Positions 1 to 9,288 of a stretch of 31,029 nucleotides of DNA are shown here, one piece after another. The stretch spans positions 1 through 31,029 of the forward strand of contig CAKROE010000024.1 in assembly GCA_934371915.1 (NCBI GenBank), given 5' to 3'. Position 1 is the stretch's first letter, and every line of letters starts with the position of its first letter. The position numbers were made by a program, and so were the translations under genes. The DNA is from an uncultured Blautia sp. Lineage in GTDB: Bacteria; Bacillota; Clostridia; Lachnospirales; Lachnospiraceae. A model generated the notes under the pieces. It saw nothing but the letters and a program-made list of their open reading frames with translations. It did no database searches and was not told the DNA's origin.

Positions 1-3000
1 CCTGCTTGATCTGGAGCACTGCTCCAGCAATCTGGGTTCCTCCGATATCTACCTTGCTGATCGTGGTCTCATGTTTCTCTTCTACAGTATTAACAAATGT
101 CACTCCGTTTTCAGGATAATTTACTGTTACTGCAAATTTTCCTGCTGCATCATTATAAGTAACATTAACTGTCACTATGAATTCTCTTAAATCATAAGTG
201 ATTCCATCACCAGCGCCTGACGGCGTCTCAGCTATTTTGTAATAATATGTATCTGCTTTGTCATAAGAAATAGAATCAAATTTGATCTTTCCATTTGCAT
301 CTGCTGTTGCAGTTCTTGTTACTCCACCGGCAATTGTCTGTCTATCTTTATCCACCTGTGTAAGAGTAAATGTGAACTTGCCTGCATAATCATTCATGTT
401 GCCATTATGAAGTTCTTTTGTTGCTTCAATGTCTGCTGTACTCTTTTTGATATTGAAAACATCTAATGCTGATCCACCGGCAACTGTATTTAACACAGCA
501 TCAGGATATGCCTCTTTAAATTTCTGAACGATGTCATTATAATTTGCTTCATTCTCTTTAATGCAGAAGTAAACTATTTTGTCTGATTTTGCATAACCTT
601 CCGGTGCCTTTGTCTCCTGATAACTATAAACTGTATCAAATTCAAGATTTCCAAAAGTAATACTTCCCTTATCATCAGTCTCAGCGTTAGCTACTTCTTC
701 ATCATTTGCAATGCCATCAATAAAGGTAATTTTCTTAAGAGAAAACTTTGCTCCCTGAAGTTTCTTCGTAGGCTCTGAAGAATCTTTCTTTTCAATTATA
801 ATGCTGTGGCGGTCTGCATCTGCCGAAGCACTGTGTCCCTGCAATGCATATTCCTTGTTGACACTGGATTTTACATTTTCCTCTCCCTTAAGAGATACAC
901 TGTTTTCTATTTTGATATGGTAATAACCATTTGCATCTGCCTTTATACCGGTCAAAACAGGATTAACAGTATAAGTAACTATTGCCGGTGTCTCATCCGG
1001 AATACTGATCGTAAGGACTCCATCTTCTATGGAATACGATGCACCATTTAATTTTTCTGATTTGTCCTTATTTGTAATCTCAATAGAACCAAATGTTACA
1101 TTTGTCGGAAGCTTGTCCTGAAGTATAAGTTTCGTACCATTTTTCAGAAGTTTTCTTCCATCCTGATTAACTTTAATTGTGTAAGTTACTGTATCATTTC
1201 CTGTAACTTCCCCATTCTTTTCCAGAATTGTAGACCATATATCCTGTTTGGCACTGGTATCTCCCAGACTTTCATTACCACCTGCGTTCCATGATACATT
1301 ATTCACATATACTGCCTGGTTAGCATTGTCACTGCTTGGAACAAATCTCTCCATTTCTGTTTTTACATTAATCTTGATAATCTGCTTATGAACATCTGGA
1401 ATGCTAAAAGTAAGTGTCTGTCCGTCCTCGCCCTGCACTGGTTCAATATTCTGCTCTGGGGTGTTCTTTTCCTGACTGCTTCCCCATTTCTTAAATGTAG
1501 CAGAAACAAATTTCAGACCTTCCGGTAAGGTATCTACAATATTTGCCGTAGCTCCCTCCAGATCCATATCTCCTTCCAGACAGTTTTCTGAATTATTCAG
1601 ATCCGGAGTGTTTGCATAAATAGTCCAATAAAGATATTTCTTTCCATTTTCATCATTGGACCATCCGGATTTAACAATATTATTCTTTATTGTAAATTCG
1701 CGATTAGCCCATGCCTCTTTTGTTCCCATATGGCAACTGTTATAAACATGGTACTTTGAACCCGGTGTTCCCATTCCCTGTGATTTATAGGTAATTGTAA
1801 TTGGTTTATCAAACTTTCCATGAAACTGGATTTTCATGGCATCATGACCAACCATATCCTCAGAAACATTTACCTTACTATAGGAAACCGCATAATCATT
1901 AACATTAAGTGGCTGTCCATCATAAGTTATCTGCAAATCAACAGCATCTTCAAGAAAGACTGAATTCGCATAACCGCCATTCCAGCCCCAGTTTCCATTT
2001 TCATCACACCCATTAGCATTTGCTAAAATATCATAGAATACCGGATTTGTTACTGAACTTCCCGGAGTAAATGTCGCTGTCCAGGTAAACATGTTATTTT
2101 CATAGTTTTCAAGCGTTTTGGTCAGCTGATCCTCTTTACCCCGATTTTGAGATGTACCTGTCGCTCCATTAACATCCTTATTATCAAGTTTACCATTATT
2201 TGTAACACTTACTGTTACGTTTTCAGCCAAAGGTGTCTGCGGCTCAGTCGTATATGTAATTTCGAATTCTTTTTTGGCATCATCTCCCAATGTTTCAGAA
2301 TTTGGGAATATTACTGTAAAATGCTTTCCATCATTATTCCAAGTTACAGTACATTTCTTTGTGATATCTTTTCCATCCTTTGTCTTTATCTTGAGAGTGT
2401 CGTGAATAAAGACCTGATTGTCAGGATCAGAAGTCATTGTATCTTCATATTTCTTACCTGACATATCAGCTTTAATTTCTCCATTATTTAAGCTGACTGT
2501 CCAGTTCAGTTGCTGTTTATTGGTGCCGTCATTCTGCACGCTCTTAGAACCGGTTTTCACAGATGCCCATACATCGACTTTCGTACTGCCACCTTCTGTA
2601 TTTCCGGTTGCAGTCCAGTTTACTGTATTATCAAGCCCTTCTATACCGCCATTGTTTCCAACTTTGGTTTCATCTTTTATAGAAGCTTCATATGTAATTT
2701 CAGTTTCTTCATCTGCTTTGAGATCACCAAGATTAAGTGTAAATCCACCGTTTTCATTTAATGATGATACCCCTGCCGGATTCCCGTTAATTTTAATTGA
2801 ATCCTTATTAATCGCAAGGTTTGATCCGGGTACGTCCGTTATCTGAACGTTTTTACAGTCGCGGTCTCTTTTCGGTACTTTAATTTTAAATATAATCTTT
2901 CCATCTTTTATTTCATAGCTCTTCGAAATGTTCAGATTAGGTTTTTCAATCTTAATAGTTGTTGTAGTTGATGTTCCCGGGAAACTGATATTAAGCTTGT

Positions 3001-4321
3001 TGTCCTCACCAACTTCATTCTGTGCTGCATTAAAATAATACCTGAAATTGCCCGAGATATGATCTTTAATGAAAAAGTCTCGGTTAAATCTTAATGTAAC
3101 CTTCGGTCCTGATATATCATATTTTCCAATTATCTGATTTGCAGAGTTCTTCAAATCCTCATTTTGTACTGTCTTAAATCCGGTTATACTATTCGGTACT
3201 GTATAAGAAAATGTAATATTTTCAACATTCGGATTATTTCTTAATGCCTGCTGCAATGCTTCTATCTTATCATCATCCAGCACATAATCAGCTGCAAAAT
3301 TAAATGCCTGCGTAATCTTGTATTCTTTATCTGGTTCATAAGCATCATCACCGATTTTGATCTGTATATTGAGAGATTCTACATAATCAACTAATGAAAA
3401 CTCCTGTGAAAGATCGATGTCTGTCGGTGCTACTGCGTCCCCGCTCACGGCCTTCACAAATACAAACGGAGAAAATCCTTCTGTAGTAACATTCGCTGCA
3501 ACTACTGCGCCGTTGCCGTCCTGTGATGCACTTCCTGCTGCAACTGCCTGTCCGTTTACGATATGAAGTACATATATATTAGAAGGAACTCCTGCGTCTC
3601 CGTTCATGGTAAGGATCGGGCTGTTGAATGACAGGCTGACATTTGCAGACTGATTGACTGCGATTTCCTGTCCGTTTTCTTCGAAGTGCATATCATATGC
3701 GGTTGCATCGAGAACGGTGAGTCCGTTGTTTGCTACCCACTGTGATACGGCTGCTTCTGCATTATTTACAAAATAATCGGAATCTACGCTGTACTGCTTT
3801 GCTACGAAAACAGCTTTGTCAGAAATCGGCTGTGACAGGGTAACGTTTGCGGTTGCATTATCAACTGCGCCACTGAACTGAGCCTTTGTAGCTGTCTCTG
3901 CCGGAGCCTCTGTAACAGCCGGAGCTTCTGTTGCCTGTGGTGTCTCCGTAACTGCTGCATTCTCCTGCGAAGCCTCTGTCTGCTCTGCTTCCTGTGCAGG
4001 TGCTTCTGTCGGTGCAGCTTCCTGTGCCGGAGCCTCAGTTGCCTGCGGAGCTTCTGTCACTTCTGCATTCTCCTGCTCTGCCGGTGCCGCCGGTTCTTCT
4101 GCTGCCGGTTGCTGCTCCTGTGCTTTATCTGAATCGGGAACAGATGCCTCCGGTTCACTCGCCTCCGATGTTTCAGCTACTGCCTCCGCGTCCTGATTCT
4201 GTGCTTCCTGGGTGTCCACTGCCAGTTCCTCCGCCAGTGTGGTGACACTGCTCTGCTGTACGACCATCAGAGCAACGAGGAGAAATGCTAAAAATCGTTT
4301 ACCTTTTTCAAATTTTTTCAT
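1..4321 (-). CDS. Giant isopeptide-type surface adhesin, 5' part (runs off the left edge)
   Basis: The frame is open from an ATG at 4321 to base 1, giving 1440 codons with no stop, so the C-terminus (where a sortase signal would be expected) is not in view. Residues 1-32 are a signal peptide (MKKFEKGKRFLAFLLVALMV...). Residues about 35-140 are a Pro/Ala/Glu/Thr linker with TEAPQATEAPAQEA-like repeats. A globular N-terminal domain follows, then a series of beta-sandwich modules. Each module has a 'NWT' or 'TWT' strand and an 'L-P-x-x-(V/L)-x-F' motif (VDTLPEGLKF, QDKLPTNVTF). About residues 1174-1290 form a SpaA/CnaB domain (IEKKD, ETKAPEGY, FNIKK). About 1292-1412 form an FctA/Spy0128-type pilin domain (YYYKIAET, TFVNTV). 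Another SpaA-like domain (SKVDIGGTQIAGA) starts at the edge. Lys, Glu and Asn residues for intramolecular isopeptide bonds are visible. A GGAAAGG ribosome site precedes the start. It probably acts as a cell-wall adhesin; the ligand is unknown. Confidence 0.9.
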   Translation of the reverse strand, partial: MKKFEKGKRFLAFLLVALMVVQQSSVTTLAEELAVDTQEAQNQDAEAVAETSEASEPEASVPDSDKAQEQQPAAEEPAAPAEQENAEVTEAPQATEAPAQEAAPTEAPAQEAEQTEASQENAAVTETPQATEAPAVTEAPAETATKAQFSGAVDNATANVTLSQPISDKAVFVAKQYSVDSDYFVNNAEAAVSQWVANNGLTVLDATAYDMHFEENGQEIAVNQSANVSLSFNSPILTMNGDAGVPSNIYVLHIVNGQAVAAGSASQDGNGAVVAANVTTEGFSPFVFVKAVSGDAVAPTDIDLSQEFSLVDYVESLNIQIKIGDDAYEPDKEYKITQAFNFAADYVLDDDKIEALQQALRNNPNVENITFSYTVPNSITGFKTVQNEDLKNSANQIIGKYDISGPKVTLRFNRDFFIKDHISGNFRYYFNAAQNEVGEDNKLNISFPGTSTTTTIKIEKPNLNISKSYEIKDGKIIFKIKVPKRDRDCKNVQITDVPGSNLAINKDSIKINGNPAGVSSLNENGGFTLNLGDLKADEETEITYEASIKDETKVGNNGGIEGLDNTVNWTATGNTEGGSTKVDVWASVKTGSKSVQNDGTNKQQLNWTVSLNNGEIKADMSGKKYEDTMTSDPDNQVFIHDTLKIKTKDGKDITKKCTVTWNNDGKHFTVIFPNSETLGDDAKKEFEITYTTEPQTPLAENVTVSVTNNGKLDNKDVNGATGTSQNRGKEDQLTKTLENYENNMFTWTATFTPGSSVTNPVFYDILANANGCDENGNWGWNGGYANSVFLEDAVDLQITYDGQPLNVNDYAVSYSKVNVSEDMVGHDAMKIQFHGKFDKPITITYKSQGMGTPGSKYHVYNSCHMGTKEAWANREFTIKNNIVKSGWSNDENGKKYLYWTIYANTPDLNNSENCLEGDMDLEGATANIVDTLPEGLKFVSATFKKWGSSQEKNTPEQNIEPVQGEDGQTLTFSIPDVHKQIIKINVKTEMERFVPSSDNANQAVYVNNVSWNAGGNESLGDTSAKQDIWSTILEKNGEVTGNDTVTYTIKVNQDGRKLLKNGTKLILQDKLPTNVTFGSIEITNKDKSEKLNGASYSIEDGVLTISIPDETPAIVTYTVNPVLTGIKADANGYYHIKIENSVSLKGEENVKSSVNKEYALQGHSASADADRHSIIIEKKDSSEPTKKLQGAKFSLKKITFIDGIANDEEVANAETDDKGSITFGNLEFDTVYSYQETKAPEGYAKSDKIVYFCIKENEANYNDIVQKFKEAYPDAVLNTVAGGSALDVFNIKKSTADIEATKELHNGNMNDYAGKFTFTLTQVDKDRQTIAGGVTRTATADANGKIKFDSISYDKADTYYYKIAETPSGAGDGITYDLREFIVTVNVTYNDAAGKFAVTVNYPENGVTFVNTVEEKHETTISKVDIGGTQIAGAVLQIKQ

Positions 4322-4433
4322 CCCTTCGTTCCATCCTTTCCTTATTGTAATTGAATTTATAATAACAAATATTCATATTTCGCAAAGCCTTCCCTTTCGC
4401 ATTGACAGACTATGCATATGATATTTAAATATG

Positions 4434-4517
4434 ATTATACAAAATATATTATAATTTCTTACGTATCGACAAACATGACCATTTTTACGCATATTTTCCC
4501 TTTTTTGCGCATTTTTG
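4434..4517 (-). promoter_or_regulatory. Adhesin promoter with putative LytTR operator (tandem direct repeats)
   Basis: Two direct repeats, CCATTTTTACGCATATTTT (4479-4497) and CCTTTTTTGCGCATTTTTG (4499-4517, plus-strand reading), match at 15 of 19 positions and are offset by exactly 20 bp, about two helical turns. LytTR-family regulators are known to bind such same-face direct repeats beside the -35 region. Downstream on the minus strand is a TATAAT box (4448-4453). The hexamer at the -35 spacing (4471-4476) is poor, as expected for an activator-dependent promoter. A second TATAAT lies at 4434-4439. That the regulator encoded at 5837 binds here is inference. Confidence 0.55.
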
Positions 4518-4530
4518 ACATTGTATACAC

Positions 4531-4558
4531 AAAAAAACAATTTTTTATAGGAAAATTG
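4531..4558 (-). terminator. Terminator of the two-component operon
   Basis: On the minus strand, just after the kinase stop, CAATTTT (4552-4558) pairs with AAAATTG (4538-4544) across a short loop and is followed by seven T residues (4537-4531). It separates the kinase transcript from the adhesin promoter. Confidence 0.6.
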
Positions 4559-4559
4559 C

Positions 4560-5840
4560 CTATAAATTTGTGATGTACTGCACGACCAACACCTGTCCTT
4601 CCGGACGGAATTTCAGCAGTGCGCCACTTTTACGTGCATAGTTACTCACACTGACAAGTCCGTATCCATGACCGTCAACTTTGTCTGTTACCGGAAGTCC
4701 CGTCTCTTTTGAAATGTCCAGTTTTCCAAAATAATTATTCCTGATTTCGATGATGAGCTGTTCTTTTTTTGGCTCGATCCTGACAGATACTTTTCTTTCT
4801 TTCGAATCCGGAACTTTGCATACCGCTATAAATGCATTTTCAAGAAGATTGCTGAGCATAGTCGCAAAACCGAAATCTTTTGCCTGCTCAAACTCTGCCG
4901 GAACATCTATCTTGTAGGTAAAGTCAATTTGAGCTCTTTCAGCTTTTGCATGATAGATTCCGATAATGCCATTTACAATGGAATTTTCGCAGTACCGGAT
5001 TTCTTTCAGGGATTCAAGCTGCTGACCTGACTTTTCCAGTAATTGGTATATCTCATCATACTGCCCTTCATCCAGAAGGCTTTTGATCAGCGCATACTGA
5101 TGACGGAGATCGTGTCTTTGAATAGCCAGTAGTTTCTGGTGATTCCGCACGGTCCTCGCCTCATGCAGGATACCCTCCGTATATTTCTCCATAAGAGCCG
5201 ACGCGTTGATTTTTTCTGTCTCATTTCTGGATTGTACAATACCGATGATCAGTGACACATAATAAAAGCCCATCAGAAGGAACACACATATAAGTGCTCC
5301 ACAGATATTCGGCACCTCTGCAATAGAAACCGGCCACACAGTCATTCCATAAACCGTTATATAAAACAAAATCGGCATCAGACAGATACGGCTCCATTTC
5401 CTGTTCGCCATTTCCAGCTCCATAAGATAATTTTTTCTGACCGTACGTACAAGCAGATAGAGCAACATTGCATGAATCAATATCTGACATGTCAATGCCC
5501 GCGCCATGCCTCCATGGAAAACAAGAACCACTTCTGCAACCACATTTCCAATCATCACATAGTTTGATGAACAAAGTACTGTGAAAACTGCCCGCCAGTC
5601 CGGATATCTGCAAAGGAACAGAGCCGCTGCCTGCACAATAATAACCAACAGCAACACGTTAAGCAGCCCGTTCATATGCACCGCCGGGTCAAAATTCATA
5701 TAATCCACAATACCCGTCAGGATAAATGCCGTTGCCGTTCCCATTATCACTTTCCGTTTTGGTTTCGTCAGCGGAAGAAACAGAATCAAAAAAGCAAGCT
5801 GAAAAATCATAGATGAGCGATAGATTAAAAATTCATTCAT
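4560..5840 (-). CDS. AgrC-like GHKL sensor histidine kinase
   Basis: A 426-residue membrane sensor kinase of the HPK10/GHKL type. The N-terminal ~200 residues hold about six hydrophobic segments that form the sensing domain. A coiled linker leads to the H-box QRHDLRHQ, with phosphoacceptor His243. The N-box LSNLLENAF and G-box DGHGYGLVSV of the ATP-binding domain follow. The ATG overlaps the stop of the regulator gene by four bases (ATGA), so the two are translationally coupled. Kinases of this architecture usually sense a secreted peptide, but no AgrB or AgrD gene is visible nearby. The ligand is unknown. The downstream adhesin is the obvious candidate output. Confidence 0.88.
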   Translation of the reverse strand: MNEFLIYRSSMIFQLAFLILFLPLTKPKRKVIMGTATAFILTGIVDYMNFDPAVHMNGLLNVLLLVIIVQAAALFLCRYPDWRAVFTVLCSSNYVMIGNVVAEVVLVFHGGMARALTCQILIHAMLLYLLVRTVRKNYLMELEMANRKWSRICLMPILFYITVYGMTVWPVSIAEVPNICGALICVFLLMGFYYVSLIIGIVQSRNETEKINASALMEKYTEGILHEARTVRNHQKLLAIQRHDLRHQYALIKSLLDEGQYDEIYQLLEKSGQQLESLKEIRYCENSIVNGIIGIYHAKAERAQIDFTYKIDVPAEFEQAKDFGFATMLSNLLENAFIAVCKVPDSKERKVSVRIEPKKEQLIIEIRNNYFGKLDISKETGLPVTDKVDGHGYGLVSVSNYARKSGALLKFRPEGQVLVVQYITNL

Positions 5841-6574
5841 ATGATTTCATCTCCAAACGTATAAGCCATATATCTGTTCTGCAGCTCCGTCTTGCGGCGC
5901 TTCGCGACCGGAATTTCTGCCCCGTTATCAAGCAGAACATAATTTTCTCGTATACATTTTATGTATTTCAAATTCACAAAAAATGATTTATGTGTCTGCA
6001 CAAATTCCTTTTCATCTGCAAGCGGTGCAACCACCTCTTCAAAAGTTCCGTTACGTCTGCCTGCTTCGATTTCCCGTCCGCTTCGAAGGTTGTATCTTAC
6101 ATTTCTTCCTATATTTTCTACATAAGTAATGTCCATGACCGGAACCTTCTGCGGACCTTCTTCGCTCATGATATGTATATATTTCTGTGGTCTTGCATCA
6201 TATAAAGTCTTGGTCATGTCGAGTGTTTTTTTCAGTTCTGTATACTCGACCGGCTTCGTCAGATATCCCAGTGCATGGATTCCAAAAGCATCCATTGCAT
6301 ATTCCGTAGTGGCAGAAGTATAAATTACCATCGTCTCGTCGCCTTTTTTGCGGATTTCACGTGCCAGGCTGATTCCGTCCCGCTCCGGCATCATAATATC
6401 CAGTATCCACAAATGATACATATCTTCTGTATGACTTTCCAGCAGGTCATTCGGACTGTGAAACGCCTCCACCACAATCTCACTGTCGGAATTATCATCT
6501 TTCCATTTATTTACCATATCCAAATTTAGACGTAAATCTCTTTCACTGTCATCGCATATTGCTATTCTGAACAT
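5837..6574 (-). CDS. LytTR-family response regulator (AgrA-like)
   Basis: The receiver domain covers residues 1-120, with the acidic pair Asp8/Asp9, phosphoacceptor Asp59 (WILDIMMPERDG) and Lys107 (TKP). A LytTR DNA-binding domain covers about 135-240 (FVQTHKSFFVNLKYIKCI...LDNGAEIPVAKRR). I chose the ATG at 6574 because it lies 10 bases after AGGAGG. A TTG two codons upstream (6580) is possible but only 4 bases from that site. It forms an operon with the kinase through a four-base overlap. Phosphorylated LytTR regulators bind paired direct repeats, and such a pair sits upstream of the adjacent adhesin gene. Confidence 0.9.
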   Translation of the reverse strand: MFRIAICDDSERDLRLNLDMVNKWKDDNSDSEIVVEAFHSPNDLLESHTEDMYHLWILDIMMPERDGISLAREIRKKGDETMVIYTSATTEYAMDAFGIHALGYLTKPVEYTELKKTLDMTKTLYDARPQKYIHIMSEEGPQKVPVMDITYVENIGRNVRYNLRSGREIEAGRRNGTFEEVVAPLADEKEFVQTHKSFFVNLKYIKCIRENYVLLDNGAEIPVAKRRKTELQNRYMAYTFGDEII

Positions 6575-6643
6575 AGACAATATTCCTCCTCCGGTGTCCG
6601 GGCTTATATAGTTTCGTCCCTTTAACCTCGTATCATCATTTTA

Positions 6644-6715
6644 TCAAAAAAAGAACACCTTGTGTGAAAGAATAAACGAAAAGTTTACGAAACTCTCTTT
6701 CAACAAGATGTTCTT
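6644..6715 (-). terminator. Long hairpin terminator after the symporter gene
   Basis: On the minus strand, AAGAACA (6709-6715) and further matched blocks (CTTGT/ACAAG, GAAAG/CTTTC, TAAAC/GTTTA) pair across about 65 bases with TGTTCTT (6651-6657). A run of T follows, covering the A-run at 6646-6650. It lies just after the sodium symporter stop and just upstream of the response-regulator gene, whose promoter must lie within 6581-6650. Confidence 0.7.
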
Positions 6716-6732
6716 CTATATTTATATCTGTT

Positions 6733-8106
6733 TTACATGGAAATCCATCCAAATGCGTTCGCCACGGAGCTCAAAAGAATGATTGCCGCAAAGATCGGGC
6801 AGAGATACCGGATCATAAAATTAAAGACTTTCTTTCTCTTAAATGTGCCTTCGCCATGCAGAACTTCTTCTTCGATCTTCTTCACACCGATTACTCTTGA
6901 GATCAGCAGACAGGTCGCAAATGCTGCGATCGGCATCATCACAGAGTTTGTCAGGAAGTCAAAGAAATCCAGGAACTGCATTCCGATGATCTTCACGCAT
7001 GCGAGCGGTCCGTATCCCAGAGAAGAAAGGCTTCCGAGAACAAGCATGATCGCGCCGACTACCAGTGTGGACTTCTGTCTGCACCATTTCAGCTCATCCT
7101 GAAAGGTTGATACAGCACTTTCTGTCAGGGCAATCGAACTTGTCAGTGCCGCACAAAGTACCAGCACAAAGAATAAAATTCCGATTGGGGTTCCCAGTCC
7201 CATGCTTGCAAAGACTTTCGGGATCGTGATAAACATCAGGGACGGTCCTGCCTGCAACATATCCGGATCTCCGCCTGAGAATGCAAAGACTGCCGGAATG
7301 ATCATCAGACCTGCCATGATTGCGATCGCTGTATCAAAGATTTCTACGTTTGTTGTGGAACCTTCGATGGATACGTCTTTTTTCATGTAGGAACCAAAGG
7401 TTACCAGGATACCCATAGCGATTGAAAGTGAATAGAACATCTGTCCCATTGCTGCCACAACGGTCATCCATGAGAAATTCTCAATATTCGGTATCAGGAA
7501 ATATTTTACGCCTTCCAGTGCTCCCGGTCTTGTCACAGAATAAACTGTGATCAGAACAGACAGAAATACCAGAACCGGCATCATAAATTTCGAAACACGC
7601 TCAACACCGTTACGTACTCCTGCATAAATAATTGCTACTGTGAATACTGCAAAAATCAAAAAACAGACTTCTGTGGATACTCCATTGGAAATGAATTCTG
7701 AGAAATATCCGTCTGTCGCAAGCTTCTGGCTGTTGCCCTTTACATATTCAATCAGGTATTTGATTACCCAGCCGCCGATGACTGAGTAATACGGCACGAT
7801 CAGAATCGGAATGATCGCGTTGATCCAGCCGCCGAATGACAGCCATTTAGATTTGCCGAATTTGGCAAAAGCACCCACCGGACTTTTCTTCGTCATTCGT
7901 CCAAGTGCAGTCTCTGCCACGATCATTGAATAACCAAATGTCAGTGCCAGAATAATATAAATCAGTAAAAAAATACCACCGCCATATTTTGCCGCCAGGT
8001 ACGGGAATCTCCAGATATTTCCCAGACCGACGGAAGCTCCGGCTGCGGATAGTACAAATCCGAGTTTGCCGGAAAACGTGCTTCTCTCATGATGCTGTTT
8101 TTCCAT
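6733..8106 (-). CDS. Sodium-dependent neurotransmitter/amino-acid symporter (NSS family)
   Basis: A 457-residue integral membrane protein of the SNF/NSS (LeuT-fold) family, which couples sodium to uptake of amino acids or related amines. The signature SAAGASVGLGNIWRFPYLAA lies in the first membrane segment, where the unwound TM1 binds sodium and substrate. About 11-12 hydrophobic segments follow. The length is usual for bacterial members (TnaT, MhsT). AGGAGAGGTC precedes the ATG. The upstream DUF362 gene ends 20 bases before the start, so the two are probably cotranscribed. The substrate cannot be read from sequence; tryptophan, tyrosine or branched-chain amino acids are typical of the family. 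Confidence 0.92.
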   Translation of the reverse strand: MEKQHHERSTFSGKLGFVLSAAGASVGLGNIWRFPYLAAKYGGGIFLLIYIILALTFGYSMIVAETALGRMTKKSPVGAFAKFGKSKWLSFGGWINAIIPILIVPYYSVIGGWVIKYLIEYVKGNSQKLATDGYFSEFISNGVSTEVCFLIFAVFTVAIIYAGVRNGVERVSKFMMPVLVFLSVLITVYSVTRPGALEGVKYFLIPNIENFSWMTVVAAMGQMFYSLSIAMGILVTFGSYMKKDVSIEGSTTNVEIFDTAIAIMAGLMIIPAVFAFSGGDPDMLQAGPSLMFITIPKVFASMGLGTPIGILFFVLVLCAALTSSIALTESAVSTFQDELKWCRQKSTLVVGAIMLVLGSLSSLGYGPLACVKIIGMQFLDFFDFLTNSVMMPIAAFATCLLISRVIGVKKIEEEVLHGEGTFKRKKVFNFMIRYLCPIFAAIILLSSVANAFGWISM

Positions 8107-8126
8107 AAATCAGACCTCTCCTGTGA

Positions 8127-9251
8127 TTATTTAATTCTTTTTAATTCGTATTCTCTGGTTCCAAGTCCGACTTTTTCTGCCTGGTCAAGAGTTGCTTTCC
8201 ATTCGATGTTTGGATTGGAATCTTTGAAATGGTCATGGTGGCAATGCCATCCAGGCTCTGCCAGATGTTCTCCAAGCTGACTGTCTGCGATCGGTGTTGC
8301 CTTCAGACATGCATCTGCACATGCCTGATCCAGTGCAACCGGATCAAAACTTGCAAACATTCCGATATCCGGAAGAATCGGTGCATCATTCTCTCCATGG
8401 CAGTCGCAGTTCGGGCTGATATCCTGAACCAGCGCAATATGGAAATGCGGACGGCCATGACAGACAGCCTGCGCATATTCTGCCATCTTACGGTCAAGAA
8501 GTTCGTTTGCACTGCTGTTTGGATTGTATACAGCATCAAAACTGCAGGCTCCGATGCAACGGCCGCAGCCTTTGCATTTATCATAATCGATCACTGCTTT
8601 TTTGTTTACATATGTAATCGCATCACTGCCACATTCTTTTGCACAGCGACGGCAGCCACGACAGACTTCTTCGTTGATCGCCGGTTTTCCGCTTGCATGC
8701 TGCTGCATCTTTCCTGCACGGCTTCCGCAGCCCATACCGATGTTTTTCAGTGCACCGCCGAATCCGGTAGCCTCATGACCTTTGAAATGAGTCAGACTTA
8801 TAAAAATGTCTGCATCCATGATCGCATGTCCGATAAATGCGGTCTTGCAGTATTCTCCATTTACAACAGGAACTTCTACTTCATCGGTTCCGCGAAGTCC
8901 GTCGCCAATGATAATCTGACAGCCTGTCGTAATTGTATTAAATCCATTGAGATTTGCACAGTCCAGATGTTCCAGTGCGTTTTTTCTGCTTCCCGGATAC
9001 AGTGTATTGCAGTCTGTCAGAAACGGCATACCACCCTGCTCTTTACACAGATCTGCTACTACTTTGGCATAGTTCGGACGTAGGAATGCCAGATTTCCCA
9101 GCTCACCAAAATGCATTTTGATTGCTACAAATTTACCGTCCATATCAATATCTTTGATACCGGCTGCAATACAGAGTTTTTTCAGCTTGTCAAGCTGGCT
9201 GGTTCCGACCGGGCAGCGGAAATCCGTAAAATAAACTGTAGGTTTTTCCAT
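8127..9251 (-). CDS. DUF362 family protein with two [4Fe-4S] ferredoxin motifs
   Basis: A 374-residue cytoplasmic protein with a DUF362 domain (KMHFGELGN, LTDCNTLYPGSRK, FISLTHFKGH, FGGALKNIGMGC). Two ferredoxin clusters follow: CRGCRRCAKEC (Cys197-Cys207) and CKGCGRCIGAC (Cys226-Cys236). A C-terminal part carries a conserved FDPVALDQACADAC motif. Proteins of this kind are common in anaerobes as likely electron-transfer or iron-sulfur enzymes; no reaction is established. The start is supported by GGGAGGAATT. It is first in an operon with the sodium symporter, so it may act on what that transporter imports (inference). Confidence 0.88.
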   Translation of the reverse strand: MEKPTVYFTDFRCPVGTSQLDKLKKLCIAAGIKDIDMDGKFVAIKMHFGELGNLAFLRPNYAKVVADLCKEQGGMPFLTDCNTLYPGSRKNALEHLDCANLNGFNTITTGCQIIIGDGLRGTDEVEVPVVNGEYCKTAFIGHAIMDADIFISLTHFKGHEATGFGGALKNIGMGCGSRAGKMQQHASGKPAINEEVCRGCRRCAKECGSDAITYVNKKAVIDYDKCKGCGRCIGACSFDAVYNPNSSANELLDRKMAEYAQAVCHGRPHFHIALVQDISPNCDCHGENDAPILPDIGMFASFDPVALDQACADACLKATPIADSQLGEHLAEPGWHCHHDHFKDSNPNIEWKATLDQAEKVGLGTREYELKRIK

Positions 9252-9288
9252 TTTAATTCCTCCCGAGAGTTTTATATGTTTATAAAAG

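Noticed and set aside
806..2846. Several plus-strand ORFs of 80-142 codons
   Set aside because: All are opposite the adhesin frame and have compositions expected from reverse-reading a Thr/Asn/Lys-rich gene.
8229..9083. A 284-codon plus-strand ORF
   Set aside because: It lies wholly antisense to the well-supported DUF362 gene and is Cys/His-rich without any recognisable domain; a shadow ORF.
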